Assembly (NCBI RefSeq): GCF_030690345.1
Contig: NZ_JAUYGV010000007.1
Coordinates: 310,001 to 374,000, forward strand
Direction of reading: 5' to 3'
From: Rheinheimera sp.
GTDB taxonomy: Bacteria > Pseudomonadota > Gammaproteobacteria > Enterobacterales > Alteromonadaceae
Length of the DNA: 64,000 bases
The position numbers were made by a program, and so were the translations under genes. The notes under the pieces were generated by a model that made no database searches, was not told the DNA's origin, and saw only the letters and a list, made by a program, of their open reading frames with translations. Shown here piece after piece: positions 33,176 through 44,404 of this stretch; position 1 is the first letter of the stretch, and each line of letters starts with the position of its first letter.

Positions 33176-33866
33176 TGCGCAGGTGCCTGCAGCAGTTGGT
33201 ACAACAGTTCGGCGCGCTGCCAATCCTCGGCCGTATCGATATCCTGCACTAAATGCGCAGGTAGCAGCAGCATTCTGGAACCGGTGCCGAATACGGCTTT
33301 GCCGGTATCCAGCCAGGTATCAGCTGTTGCCCAATACAACTGGCCGGCGTCATGGAAGGTTTCTGCCAGATCTTGCGAGCGCTGCATAATACTGGCCGGA
33401 TCAAACGGCACTACACCACCTGCTGCAGTTTGCAGCAGGGCGCGCTGAACAGGAAAAGAGAAACGGGCCGCGCTAAAGACATAATCCGCTTTGCTGCTTA
33501 ACAGCAGCTGGTATGCCGCGGCAATGCGCTCACTGTTTAACAAAGGGGTAGTAGCGTAAATACAGGCACAGCTGCTGAGCGGCCAGCCCAGTTGCTGCAG
33601 CTCAGTAACGGCGTTGCGGATAACCTCTGTGGTGCCGGTAAAGTCATCCGCCAGCTCTGCCTTGCGCATAAAAGGTGTTTCGGCACCGTAGTGCCGTGCT
33701 ATAGCGGCTATTTCTGCGTCATCGGTGGAGACCACCACTTTATCCACCACGCCGCTGTTTAGCGCTGCCTGGATCGGATAAGCCAGCATAGGCTGACCGC
33801 AAAAGGTTTTAATGTTTTTGCGTGGTATGCGTTTACTGCCGCCACGTGCCGGAATAATGGCCACTC

Positions 33867-33870
<4 letters not shown>
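33172..33870 (-). CDS. pseF: PseF, CMP-pseudaminic acid synthetase
   Basis: Activates pseudaminic acid with CTP to the CMP-sugar used by the Maf transferase. It starts MRVAIIPARGGSKRIPRKNI, the CTP-binding signature of CMP-sialate synthetases, followed by VVVSTDDAEIAAIARHYGAE and CIYATTPLL. 232 aa is typical. It overlaps pseC (ATGA) and pseG (GTGA) by four bases each. Confidence 0.95.
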
Positions 33871-36022
<2,152 letters not shown>

Positions 36023-36066
36023 TCAGGAACCACGCATTTTAGCGAATTGCTGTTTCGCCCGACTTT

Positions 36067-36082
36067 AGCATAAACTGTGCCG
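36067..36082 (-). promoter_or_regulatory. Sigma-54-like promoter of the pse operon
   Basis: On the minus strand CGGCACAGTTTATGCT: GG (complement of 36080-36081) and GC (36068-36069) are ten bases apart. The -24 part GGCACA is near the GGCACG consensus; the -12 has ATGCT in place of TTGCT. It is about 53 bases before the pseB start codon. The 203-base divergent gap also serves the flagellin-like gene, for which I find no good promoter. Confidence 0.6.
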
Positions 36083-36216
36083 CTGCTTCTAACATATTCA
36101 GATTAAACAGTTTTAATACTAATACATTGTTAAGATTTGTGCCGGGATTTAATTAATAGCGCTTTATTGTCGCTTTGACTAAACTTATAAGCAGTTTTCA
36201 ACAAAGTGGTGCCAAG

Positions 36217-37011
36217 ATGAAAATTAATACTCCCGGCAGTTTGAATACGTTAAATCAAGCGCAGTTGCAACAGGAAAGCCTGTTGAAAAAGCAGGCTACG
36301 GCAAAGCGCATTAACAGTGCAGCCGATGACGCGGCCGGTTTGCAGATAGCCAATCAGCTTAGCAGCAGTATTAACGGCAAAGGCCAGGGCGAGCGCAACC
36401 TGTATGATGGCGTGTCTTTGGCGCGGGTATATGAGCAGGGCTTGCAAGGCATCAATGATAACCTGGGCGAATTAAACCGGCTGGCGGTGGCTGCCGGCAA
36501 TGGCATCTACGGTGAGCAGGAGCGTGCAGCCTTGCAGGCCGAGGCCGACCAGTATACTGCCAATATTCAACAAACCATTGATAACACAGAATTTGCTGGT
36601 AAAAAGCTGTTTGATCAAGACGGCGCCTTAAGCTTTGGTACCGGCTCCGGCAGTTTAAGCTTCAGTACGGTAGATGTGGCGGCCGGCCTTAATGCGCAGA
36701 ATATTTTCAGCATCGATTTAAGCTCTGCCGGCAGTGCAGAGGCGTCGCTGAGTAATATTCAGCAGTCACTGGATTATATCGGCGGCCTGCAGGCGGATGC
36801 CGGAGCGTCCATCAACAGTTTCAGCTCTGCGGCCAGCAATTTAAACGGCCAACAAATTGCCGAATCGGCCGCGCGCAGCCGGATTGAAGATTTGGATTTT
36901 GCCCGTGCCAGCAGCGATAAAGCAGCAGCAGACATCTTAGCTAACACCTCTGTTAGTGTGGCAATGCAAGCCAGGCTGCAGCCTCAGCAGGCGTTAAACT
37001 TATTAGCCTGA
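36217..37011 (+). CDS. Divergent flagellin-like protein
   Basis: 264 aa from ATG 36217; the track start (36175) is an upstream TTG without support. The N-terminus (MKINTPGSLNTLNQAQLQQE) lacks the usual NTN-SSLNAQR pattern, but KRINSAADDAAGLQIANQL, NTEFAGKKLFDQDG and the C-terminal AARSRIEDLDFARASSDKAA are clear flagellin D0/D1 blocks, ending LQPQQALNLLA. It is much more diverged than the four clustered genes and has no recognisable FliA promoter. It may be a minor or specialised filament subunit, a junction-like protein, or a decaying copy. All coding features are intact. Confidence 0.85.
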   Translation: MKINTPGSLNTLNQAQLQQESLLKKQATAKRINSAADDAAGLQIANQLSSSINGKGQGERNLYDGVSLARVYEQGLQGINDNLGELNRLAVAAGNGIYGEQERAALQAEADQYTANIQQTIDNTEFAGKKLFDQDGALSFGTGSGSLSFSTVDVAAGLNAQNIFSIDLSSAGSAEASLSNIQQSLDYIGGLQADAGASINSFSSAASNLNGQQIAESAARSRIEDLDFARASSDKAAADILANTSVSVAMQARLQPQQALNLLA

Positions 37012-37024
37012 TGGCTTTTTAGTC

Positions 37025-37061
37025 ACGCTATTTTTTTGACACTGCGTCAAAAAAATAGCGT
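37025..37061. repeat. Perfect 16-bp inverted repeat upstream of flrA
   Basis: ACGCTATTTTTTTGAC (37025-37040), loop ACTGC, GTCAAAAAAATAGCGT (37046-37061). The T run is in the left arm and the A run in the right arm, the opposite of a normal rho-independent terminator on the plus strand. It lies between the flagellin-like gene and the flrA promoter region, so it may be an operator, a transcription barrier or a mobile-repeat remnant. Confidence 0.8.
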
Positions 37062-37067
37062 ATTACC

Positions 37068-37095
37068 TTGCATGCTGTTTTGTGCACAGTACAAT
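37068..37095 (+). promoter_or_regulatory. Possible sigma-70 promoter of flrA
   Basis: TTGCAT (37068-37073), 16 bases, TACAAT (37090-37095), about 30 bases before ATG 37125. A housekeeping promoter suits the master regulator, and no GG-N10-GC pair is intact here. The spacing is one base short of optimal. Confidence 0.45.
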
Positions 37096-37124
37096 ACAGT
37101 TAAAAGCATAATAAAAGCAGCGGC

Positions 37125-38576
37125 ATGTCGAATAGTCTTTCACTTTATATCGTTGATGAACACAGTAACCGCAGTAGCCGGTTAAGCACGGTACTGAGTT
37201 TTATTAATGAACCGCACCAATTACTGGATTTTGCTGTACTGCAGCAGAAACTGCAGCAGCAAGGCCCGGGTGTGGTGTTGTTAGGTGCTTTAGCCAATCA
37301 GCAGCATGCTCAGTTACTGCAAAGCTTTCCGGCCACCGCCTTTTTACTGCTTGGCGAAACCCTGCAGCCGTTATTGCAATATGCTAATGCCGTGGGCTTG
37401 TTAAGCGAGCCTTTTGCTTACGCTTCATTAACCCAACTCCTGCGCGACAGCCAGCAATATCACCGTTTGTTACCGGCACAGCGACAGCAAGAAGCAGCGG
37501 TAAAATTTGATGGCATGGTGGGCAATGCCGCCAGCATGCAGCAGGTACGTTTTCTTATTCAGCAAGTGGCCAAAACCGATGCCAATGTGTTGGTACTGGG
37601 GCCATCGGGCACCGGTAAAGAAGTGGTGGCGCGCAATATCCATTTATTATCGCATCGCGCCGCCGGGCCCTTTGTGCCGATTAACTGCGGTGCTATTCCG
37701 GCGGAGCTGCTGGAAAGTGAATTATTCGGCCACGAAAAAGGTGCTTTTACCGGCGCGATTTCTACCCGTAAAGGCCGTTTTGAACTGGCGCAGGGCGGTA
37801 CGCTATTTTTAGACGAAATCGGCGATATGCCGCTGCCGATGCAGGTAAAACTGCTGCGCGTATTACAGGAGCGCACATACGAGCGGGTGGGCGGCACTGT
37901 GCCGATTAAAGCCGATGTGCGTATTGTGGCGGCCACCCATCGTAATTTAGAACATATGATTAGCGACGGCAGTTTTCGTGAAGATTTATTCTACCGCCTT
38001 AATGTGTTCCCGATAGAAACACCGTCATTGCAGCAGCGCGCTGAAGACTTACCGCTGCTGGTGCAGGAGTTAATGCGCCGGCTGGAGCAAAGCCACCAAG
38101 CGCGGGTTAAGTTTACCGAACGCGCTATTGAAAGCCTGCAGTTACACAGCTGGCCGGGCAATGTGCGCGAGTTGGCAAACTTGCTGGAGCGGATGGTGAT
38201 TATGTATCCGGACCAGGTGGCGGATGTGGCCGAGCTGCCGGAAAAATACCGCCATCTTGATGTCGACAGCTATGTGCCGCAATACCCGGAAAGTTTGCAG
38301 GAGCGGGATCTGCTTAATGAGCTGTTTCAGGCCGACGACGAAGATGACACAGACGACAGCGGTACGGCATTTTTCAGCACAGATAGCGACCCACAGCATT
38401 TGCCTGAGCAGGGGCTGGATTTAAAAGAGTATCTGGCAGAGCTGGAAATCCGCTTTATTTCTCAGGCGTTAGAGCGGCATGAATTCGTGGTGGCCCGCGC
38501 CGCAGAAGTACTGGGGCTGCGCCGCACCACCCTGGTGGAAAAAATGCGTAAATATAACCTCGGTAAAGACGAGTAA
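37125..38576 (+). CDS. flrA: FlrA/FleQ, sigma-54-dependent master activator of flagellar genes
   Basis: Top regulator of polar flagellar synthesis with RpoN. The N-terminal FleQ domain (residues 1-125) is receiver-like without the phospho-acceptor pattern. The AAA+ domain has Walker A GPSGTGKE (159-166), the sigma-54 contact loop GAFTGA (206-211) and [10 protein letters not shown]. The C-terminal Fis-type helix-turn-helix is [20 protein letters not shown] (about 452-471). An unusually acidic linker (ADDEDDTDD) precedes it. 483 aa fits the family. In relatives its ATPase is controlled by FlhG and, for FleQ, by cyclic di-GMP. Confidence 0.95.
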   Translation: MSNSLSLYIVDEHSNRSSRLSTVLSFINEPHQLLDFAVLQQKLQQQGPGVVLLGALANQQHAQLLQSFPATAFLLLGETLQPLLQYANAVGLLSEPFAYASLTQLLRDSQQYHRLLPAQRQQEAAVKFDGMVGNAASMQQVRFLIQQVAKTDANVLVLGPSGTGKEVVARNIHLLSHRAAGPFVPINCGAIPAELLESELFGHEKGAFTGAISTRKGRFELAQGGTLFLDEIGDMPLPMQVKLLRVLQERTYERVGGTVPIKADVRIVAATHRNLEHMISDGSFREDLFYRLNVFPIETPSLQQRAEDLPLLVQELMRRLEQSHQARVKFTERAIESLQLHSWPGNVRELANLLERMVIMYPDQVADVAELPEKYRHLDVDSYVPQYPESLQERDLLNELFQADDEDDTDDSGTAFFSTDSDPQHLPEQGLDLKEYLAELEIRFISQALERHEFVVARAAEVLGLRRTTLVEKMRKYNLGKDE

Positions 38577-38632
38577 TTAACGCTGTCAGAGAATTGACAG
38601 TATTAACTTACTAAAAAATAAGCATTTATAGC

Positions 38633-38648
38633 TGGCATAATGCCTGCA
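38633..38648 (+). promoter_or_regulatory. Sigma-54 promoter of flrBC
   Basis: TGGCATAATGCCTGCA has GG (38634-38635) and GC (38646-38647) ten bases apart, about 38 bases before the flrB ATG. In Vibrio the flrBC operon is a class II FlrA/RpoN target, so the position agrees with known hierarchy. A small hairpin (CTGTCA/TGACAG, 38582-38599) lies upstream. Confidence 0.82.
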
Positions 38649-38685
38649 TTACTCCCCTTAGATTAAGCTGTCGCAGGGGAAACTA

Positions 38686-39819
38686 ATGACAACGGCAAAT
38701 GCATACGATTTTACGCCATCCAACCTGAGCCGCCGGCCAAACAGTGCGCGGCCCGGGCTACAGTTACTGTCATCAGAATTACAAGACCCTATTTTACAGG
38801 CATTGCCGGCGGCAGTGATCCTGCTGGATCAGCGCGGGCTGGTGTATCAGGCTAATCCTGCGGCGGTGGCTATGTTGGGCGAGCCGTTAGTGGGGCAGCG
38901 CTGGTTTGCAGTGATCAGCCGGTGTTTTCGCCCGCGTAGTGATGATGGCCTGGAAGTCTCGTTAAAAGACGGCCGTCTGGTAAAACTTGAGATCAGCGCC
39001 TTACTCAGCCGCACCGAATACACTGAACCGGGCCAGCTGATTATGCTAACCGACTTAACTCAAACCCGGCAACTACAGGGCCGGCTCAGCCAAATGCAGC
39101 GGCTGTCTACGCTGGGCAAAATGATGGCCTCGCTGGCACATCAGATCCGCACGCCTTTATCCGCCGCCATGTTATATGCGCAGAACCTTGGCAACCCGAG
39201 GGCGACACTGCAGGTGCAGCAGCAGTTTCAGCAAAAGCTGTTATCAAGGCTGCAGGATTTGGAGCAGCAACTAAATGACATGCTGCTGTTTGCCCGCAGT
39301 GGCAGTGCGCAGGCGGTGGCACCTGTTAGTTGTAAAGCGTTAGCAGAGCAGGTGGTTACCGCTACCGAAGCTGTGCTGCAGCAAGGCGCTGCGTTGTTTA
39401 CCGTCACCGTGGCCGAACCTGATGTTACCGTGTTGGGTAACCTGAGCGCCCTAAGCGGTGCGGTGCAGAATTTAATTTATAACAGCGTACAGGCGCTGGC
39501 CGATATTACACCGGCGCAGGCGGATGCTGCCAGGGTGCAGCTGAATATTGCCCCTTCTGCATCAGACCCGGCCATGTTGTCCATTCAGGTAACCGACAAT
39601 GGCCCCGGCGTAGCTGCACATTTACTGAACCGTTTGTTTGAACCCTTTGTTACCGGCCGTGCTGATGGCACAGGCTTAGGTTTGGCAGTGGTGCAGGCGG
39701 TGGCCGCAGCGCACAACGGCACTGTGCAGTATCACAATAGTGCCACCGGCGGCGCTTGCTTTGAGCTGTTGCTGCCATACCACACGGCGTTAACGCAGCA
39801 AGGGAGTGAGCCATTATGA
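38686..39819 (+). CDS. flrB: FlrB, flagellar two-component sensor kinase
   Basis: Cytoplasmic histidine kinase that phosphorylates FlrC. A PAS domain (about residues 33-125; AAVILLDQRGLVYQANPAA) precedes the HisKA domain with H box ASLAHQIRTPLSAAMLYAQN (His152). The ATPase domain has the N box NLIYNSVQALADI, G1 VTDNGPGV and G2 GTGLGLAVVQA. There are no membrane segments, as in FlrB/FleS. 377 aa is normal. It overlaps flrC by four bases (ATGA). Confidence 0.94.
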   Translation: MTTANAYDFTPSNLSRRPNSARPGLQLLSSELQDPILQALPAAVILLDQRGLVYQANPAAVAMLGEPLVGQRWFAVISRCFRPRSDDGLEVSLKDGRLVKLEISALLSRTEYTEPGQLIMLTDLTQTRQLQGRLSQMQRLSTLGKMMASLAHQIRTPLSAAMLYAQNLGNPRATLQVQQQFQQKLLSRLQDLEQQLNDMLLFARSGSAQAVAPVSCKALAEQVVTATEAVLQQGAALFTVTVAEPDVTVLGNLSALSGAVQNLIYNSVQALADITPAQADAARVQLNIAPSASDPAMLSIQVTDNGPGVAAHLLNRLFEPFVTGRADGTGLGLAVVQAVAAAHNGTVQYHNSATGGACFELLLPYHTALTQQGSEPL

Positions 39820-41213
39820 GCCAGTGCATTTTATTGGTAGAAGATGACGCCGGCCTGCGCGAAGCGCTTAGCGATACGCTGCAGCTGGCCAATTATCAGC
39901 TGGTTGCTGTCAGCAGTGCAGAAGAAGCGTTGCTGCAGTTAAAGCAGCACAGCGTGCAACTGGTGATAAGCGACGTACAAATGGGCGCCGTGTCTGGTTT
40001 TACCTTGTTAAAGACACTGCGCAGCCAGTATCCGCAAATTCCGGTATTAATGATGACCGCCTATGCTACGGTGCAGGCGGCTGTTGAAGCCATCCGGCTG
40101 GGTGCCATTGATTACCTGGCCAAGCCGTTTTCGCCGGAGGTGTTGCTCAGCACCGTTAGCCGCTATGTGGCGCCGGAAGCCGTCGCTAATATTGAACCTG
40201 TCGTTGCAGCGCCGGCCAGTAAGCAGTTGCTGGCGCTATGTGCCAGAGTGGCGCGCACTGACGCCAGTGTGATGATCAGTGGCCCCAGCGGTTCGGGTAA
40301 GGAAGTGTTGGCGCGCTATATTCATCAGTTATCGGCACGCAGCAGCGGGCCTTTTATTGCGATAAATTGCGCCGCCATTCCGGAGAACATGTTGGAATCT
40401 ACCTTGTTTGGCTATGAGAAAGGCGCTTTTACCGGCGCGGTAAACGCCTGCCCCGGCAAGTTTGAACAGGCACAGCAGGGCACCTTGCTGCTGGATGAAA
40501 TTACCGAGATGGACCTTAACCTGCAGGCCAAGCTGTTGCGCGTATTGCAGGAGCGGGAAGTAGAGCGGCTGGGCGGGCGTAAAACCATTAAGTTGGATGT
40601 GCGCATTCTGGCTACCAGCAACCGCAACTTAAAACAGGCGGTGGCGCAGGGCGAATTTCGTGAAGATTTATTCTACCGGTTGAATGTGTTTCCGCTGGTG
40701 TGGCCGGCATTAGCTGAACGGCCGGAAGATATAGTACCGCTGGCGCAGCATTTACTGCAGCGCCATTGCCAGCACAGTGGCCGCAGCCAGGCGGTGTTAA
40801 CCGCGGCGGCTGAGCAGCTTTTGCAGCGCTACAGCTGGCCCGGCAATGTGCGTGAGCTGGATAACGTTATGCAACGGGCATTGATCATTGCTGCCGGCGA
40901 TGAGATTGGCACCGACGACATTATGCTGGAACAGGTGGATATGTTGCCGTCCGGCCGCGAGCCGGCTTTAGCAACAGCTGCCCTGTTTGCGGCTGACTGC
41001 CATATAGAACAGTGCACTGAAGATGACAATGAAGAAGGCGGTGGCGCTTTTAAAGCCTCAGTACATGAGCAGGAGCACCGCATTATTTTGGCCACCATGA
41101 AAGCCTGTGCTAACCGGCGCAAAGACGTGGCAGAAAAGCTGGGTATCAGCGACCGTACTCTGCGTTATAAGTTAGCGCGCATGCGTGACCATGGTATCGA
41201 CCTGCCGGCGTAA
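39816..41213 (+). CDS. flrC: FlrC, sigma-54-dependent flagellar response regulator
   Basis: Activates late basal-body, hook and, in relatives, some flagellin genes. The receiver domain (residues 4-115) has the acidic pair ED/D (10-11), phospho-acceptor Asp53 (VISDVQMG) and Lys near 104 (LAKPF). The AAA+ domain has Walker A GPSGSGKEVLARYIHQLS and the GAFTGA loop. The C-terminal Fis helix-turn-helix is ACANRRKDVAEKLGISDRTL. 465 aa. A good terminator follows. Confidence 0.95.
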   Translation: MSQCILLVEDDAGLREALSDTLQLANYQLVAVSSAEEALLQLKQHSVQLVISDVQMGAVSGFTLLKTLRSQYPQIPVLMMTAYATVQAAVEAIRLGAIDYLAKPFSPEVLLSTVSRYVAPEAVANIEPVVAAPASKQLLALCARVARTDASVMISGPSGSGKEVLARYIHQLSARSSGPFIAINCAAIPENMLESTLFGYEKGAFTGAVNACPGKFEQAQQGTLLLDEITEMDLNLQAKLLRVLQEREVERLGGRKTIKLDVRILATSNRNLKQAVAQGEFREDLFYRLNVFPLVWPALAERPEDIVPLAQHLLQRHCQHSGRSQAVLTAAAEQLLQRYSWPGNVRELDNVMQRALIIAAGDEIGTDDIMLEQVDMLPSGREPALATAALFAADCHIEQCTEDDNEEGGGAFKASVHEQEHRIILATMKACANRRKDVAEKLGISDRTLRYKLARMRDHGIDLPA

Positions 41214-41220
41214 GCCGCAA

Positions 41221-41249
41221 AAGCCCTCAAAAAGAGGGTTTTTTCTTTT
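41221..41249 (+). terminator. Intrinsic terminator after flrC
   Basis: AAGCCCTC (41221-41228), AAAAA loop, GAGGGTTT (41234-41241), an 8-bp stem with one G-T pair, followed by TTTTTCTTTT. It separates flrBC from the fliE operon. Confidence 0.88.
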
Positions 41250-41270
41250 ATAATTCAGTTGATTAAAATA

Positions 41271-41286
41271 TGGCACAACTCCTGCT
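41271..41286 (+). promoter_or_regulatory. Sigma-54 promoter of the fliE operon
   Basis: TGGCACAACTCCTGCT: GG (41272-41273) and GC (41284-41285) with exact 10-base spacing; TGGCACA is close to the best -24 consensus. It lies about 48 bases before the fliE ATG, as expected for the class II fliE-fliJ operon. Confidence 0.85.
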
Positions 41287-41333
41287 TTAGCTGGTGTAAC
41301 GGTAACAGCAGCAAATTTTTGACAGGTGTCGCT

Positions 41334-41669
41334 ATGAATATCAAAGGTCAGGCCCTTTACGCCGAAATGCAGTCGATGGTGAATCAGACCAGAGCTATCG
41401 GCAATGAGCTGAAACTGCAAAATGCGGCAGAAGTAAATCCAAGCCAAAGCGACTTCAGCAGCATGCTGACCAGCGCGCTGAGTAAGGTCAATAACCTTGC
41501 ACAGGAAACCGGCCAAATGCGTACTGCCTTTGAAATGGGCGACAAAAGCGTATCACTGGCACAGGTAATGATTGCCAGCCAGAAATCCTCTTTAGCCTTT
41601 GAAGCCACAGTGCAGGTACGCAATAAATTAGTTGAAGCCTACAAAGACATAATGTCGATGCCGGTATAA
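41334..41669 (+). CDS. fliE: FliE, MS-ring/rod junction protein
   Basis: Small rod protein that links the MS ring to FlgB and is the first exported rod component. The C-terminal block VSLAQVMIASQKSSLAFEAT and VQVRNKLVEAYKDIMSMPV is the family signature. The track starts at 41259, before the promoter. ATG 41334, with AGGT seven bases upstream, gives MNIKGQALYAEMQSM and 111 aa, the usual size. Confidence 0.95.
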   Translation: MNIKGQALYAEMQSMVNQTRAIGNELKLQNAAEVNPSQSDFSSMLTSALSKVNNLAQETGQMRTAFEMGDKSVSLAQVMIASQKSSLAFEATVQVRNKLVEAYKDIMSMPV

Positions 41670-41683
41670 CGGAGGGATAAGCA

Positions 41684-43372
41684 GTGGCTGAGAATCAATC
41701 CACCGAGCTGGCGCTGTCAGGCAACGACTACAACAGCGGCGAGCAACAGGAACAAAAACCGGGCTTTGTCGGCTCATTGGGCGGCATGGACCTGGTGCGG
41801 CAAATTACGCTTATCGTCGCGCTGACTATCTGTCTGGCCATCGCTATCTTAATTATCATGTGGGCGCGGCAACCGGAAATGCGTCCGCTGGGAACCTTCC
41901 CCACTGAAGAGCTGATCCAAACGCTGGATCATTTAGATGCGCAGAAAATTGATTACAAGCTCGAAGGCAATGTGATCATGGTTGCCGAAGATCAGTTCCA
42001 GAATATTAAACTGTCGTTATCCCGTGCCGGTTTGGCGAAAGAGCCCTCCAGCGGTACCGAGTTTTTGCTGCAGGACAGCGGCTTCGGCGTTAGCCAACGG
42101 TTGGAAATGGAGCGGTTAAAACACAGCCGTGAACAACAACTGGCGCGCACCATTGAAGAATTACAAAGCATCGCGCGGGCGCGGGTGTTACTGGCTATTC
42201 CAAAAGAAAACGTCTTTGCCAGGGTAGAAAAACTGCCGTCGGCTACGGTGCTGGTTACCGCCCGTGGCGGCACTATGGTGCGTGACAGCGAAGTGGATGC
42301 CATCGTCGATATCGTGGCTTCTGCTGTGCAGGGCTTATCGCCGTCCAGAGTGACAGTAACTGATCAGAACGGCCGCTTATTAAACAGCGGTTCTCAGGAT
42401 GCCAGCTCAGCCCGTACCCGTAAAGAGTACGAGCTGCAGCGCACCCGTGAAGAAGAATACCGCCAGAAAGTCGACTCTATTCTAATGCCGGTACTGGGCT
42501 ATGGTAACTATACTGCTCAGGTCGATTTACACATGGACTTTACCGCTACCGAGCAAACGCAAAAGCGCTTTAACCCTGATTTACCTGCCGTACGCAGTGA
42601 AATGACCATTGAAGAAAACAGTGTTGGTGGTGTAAGCGGCGGTATTCCGGGCGCACTGTCTAACCAACCGCCGTTAAATTCCAATATTCCGGAGCAGGCT
42701 AGCGGCGGTAACGCCCAGCCGGTGGTGCCTGGCCGCAACCATAAAGAAGCCACCCGCAATTACGAGCTGGATACCACTATCAGCCATATTTCCCAGCAAA
42801 GCGGCGTGATCCGCCGGCTAAGTGTGTCGGTGGCGATTGACTATGTTGCCGGCGAGAACGGCGAACAGCAACCGCGTGCTCAGGCCGAGCTGGCCAATAT
42901 CCGCCGCTTGTTGCAAGGCGGTGTCGGTTTTGATGCCCAGCGCGGCGACATGATAGAAGTGATCTCCGTGCCCTTTATGAAAGATGCGGTGGTAGAAGAG
43001 CCTGTACCGGCATTTTATGAAGAAGACTGGTTCCTGCGCGTGGTGCGTCTGGCCATAGGCGGCCTGATCATTATCGTGCTGATTTTGGCCATAGTGCGGC
43101 CGATGCTGAAAAAACTGATTTACCCTGAAGATACCAAAGATGCTTATGATGAAAATGCGCTGAGCAGCGGGCTGGATTTAGGGGATGATACTATCGACAT
43201 GCTAAGCTCATCTTTTGATGAGAACGCTGTGGGCTTTGCCGCAGATGGCACTCTGATGTTGCCGGACCTGCATGGTGATGATGACTTGTTACGCGCAGTT
43301 CGGGCTCTGGTAGCAAATGAGCCGGAATTATCCTCTCTGGTAGTGAAAAACTGGTTGGCTGAAGATGAGTAG
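41684..43372 (+). CDS. fliF: FliF, MS-ring protein
   Basis: Inner-membrane ring on which the basal body is built. The first transmembrane helix is at about residues 37-61 (ITLIVALTICLAIAILIIMW) and the second at 451-471 (LAIGGLIIIVLILAIV). The periplasmic ring-building motif DQFQNIKLSLSRAGL and SGTEFLLQDSGFGVSQRLEM are typical. The C-terminal cytoplasmic tail binds FliG. 562 aa. It starts with GTG 41684, supported by GGAGGG at 41671. Its stop overlaps the fliG start by eight bases. Confidence 0.96.
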   Translation: MAENQSTELALSGNDYNSGEQQEQKPGFVGSLGGMDLVRQITLIVALTICLAIAILIIMWARQPEMRPLGTFPTEELIQTLDHLDAQKIDYKLEGNVIMVAEDQFQNIKLSLSRAGLAKEPSSGTEFLLQDSGFGVSQRLEMERLKHSREQQLARTIEELQSIARARVLLAIPKENVFARVEKLPSATVLVTARGGTMVRDSEVDAIVDIVASAVQGLSPSRVTVTDQNGRLLNSGSQDASSARTRKEYELQRTREEEYRQKVDSILMPVLGYGNYTAQVDLHMDFTATEQTQKRFNPDLPAVRSEMTIEENSVGGVSGGIPGALSNQPPLNSNIPEQASGGNAQPVVPGRNHKEATRNYELDTTISHISQQSGVIRRLSVSVAIDYVAGENGEQQPRAQAELANIRRLLQGGVGFDAQRGDMIEVISVPFMKDAVVEEPVPAFYEEDWFLRVVRLAIGGLIIIVLILAIVRPMLKKLIYPEDTKDAYDENALSSGLDLGDDTIDMLSSSFDENAVGFAADGTLMLPDLHGDDDLLRAVRALVANEPELSSLVVKNWLAEDE

Positions 43373-44399
43373 CATAGAAGCAACAAAACCTGCCTTTGAC
43401 GTAGGTAAACTGGACGGTGTTGAAAAAGCCGCCATCTTACTGCTGAGCTTGTCAGAAGAAGATGCTGCGCAAATTTTAAAACACCTGGAGCCCAAGCAAG
43501 TGCAGAAAGTGGGTTTGGCCATGGCGCAGATGACCGATCTGAATCAGGCGAAAATCTCTGCCGTGCACCGCTTGTTTATTGAACAGATCCAGAATTTCAG
43601 CACCATCGGCTTCCAGAGCGAAGAGTTTATCAAGCGTGCTTTAACTGCAGCGCTGGGTGAAGAAAAAGCCGCTAACCTGATTGATCAGATTGTATTGGGT
43701 GGTGGCGCCAAAGGTCTGGATTCACTGAAGTGGATGGACTCGAAGCAGGTTGCCAATATTATCCGCAACGAGCACCCGCAGATACAGACCATTGTATTGT
43801 CTTATCTGGAGCCGGAGCAATCGGCGGAAATTCTGTCGCAGTTCCCGGAAAAAGTGCGGCTGGATCTGACCATGCGTATTGCCAACCTGGAAGAAGTACA
43901 GCCGGCTGCATTGCAGGAGTTAAACGAAATTATGGAGAAACAGTTTGCCGGTCAGGCCGGTACTCAAACGGCGAAAATGGGCGGCTTAAAAGCGGCAGCC
44001 GATATCCTCAACTATATGGATACCAATATTGAAGGCCAGCTGATGGATTCTATCCGTGAGCATGACGAAGAAATGGCGCAGCAAATTCAGGATCTGATGT
44101 TTGTATTTGAAAACCTGGTGGATGTGGATGACCGTGGCATTCAAACCTTACTGCGTGAAATTCAGCAGGACGTGCTGATGAAAGCGCTTAAAGGCACGGA
44201 TGAAAACTTAAAAGAGAAGATCCTGAAAAACATGTCGAAACGGGCCGCTGAATTGTTAACGGATGACCTGGAAGCCATGGGGCCGGTAAGGGTCAGTGAC
44301 GTTGAAGCGGCACAAAAAGAAATTCTGTCCACAGCACGGCGCTTGTCTGATGCCGGTGAAATTATGTTGGGCAGCGGCGGTGGCGATGACTTCCTCTAA
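43365..44399 (+). CDS. fliG: FliG, motor switch protein
   Basis: Rotor protein that interacts with the stator and sets rotation with FliM and FliN. The middle domain has the EHPQ motif (NIIRNEHPQIQTIVLSYL) and the C-terminal domain has the charged torque helix region (LFVFENLVDVDDRGIQTLLR-type, then MSKRAAELLTDDLEAMGPVR). 344 aa compares with about 331 in E. coli. It follows fliF with overlapping ends. Confidence 0.97.
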   Translation: MSSIEATKPAFDVGKLDGVEKAAILLLSLSEEDAAQILKHLEPKQVQKVGLAMAQMTDLNQAKISAVHRLFIEQIQNFSTIGFQSEEFIKRALTAALGEEKAANLIDQIVLGGGAKGLDSLKWMDSKQVANIIRNEHPQIQTIVLSYLEPEQSAEILSQFPEKVRLDLTMRIANLEEVQPAALQELNEIMEKQFAGQAGTQTAKMGGLKAAADILNYMDTNIEGQLMDSIREHDEEMAQQIQDLMFVFENLVDVDDRGIQTLLREIQQDVLMKALKGTDENLKEKILKNMSKRAAELLTDDLEAMGPVRVSDVEAAQKEILSTARRLSDAGEIMLGSGGGDDFL

Positions 44400-44404
44400 G
44401 TTAA

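Noticed and set aside
33176-33223. N-terminal extension of pseG in the ORF track
   Set aside because: It overlaps pseF much more than needed; the GTG at 33175 gives a GTGA overlap and the canonical start.
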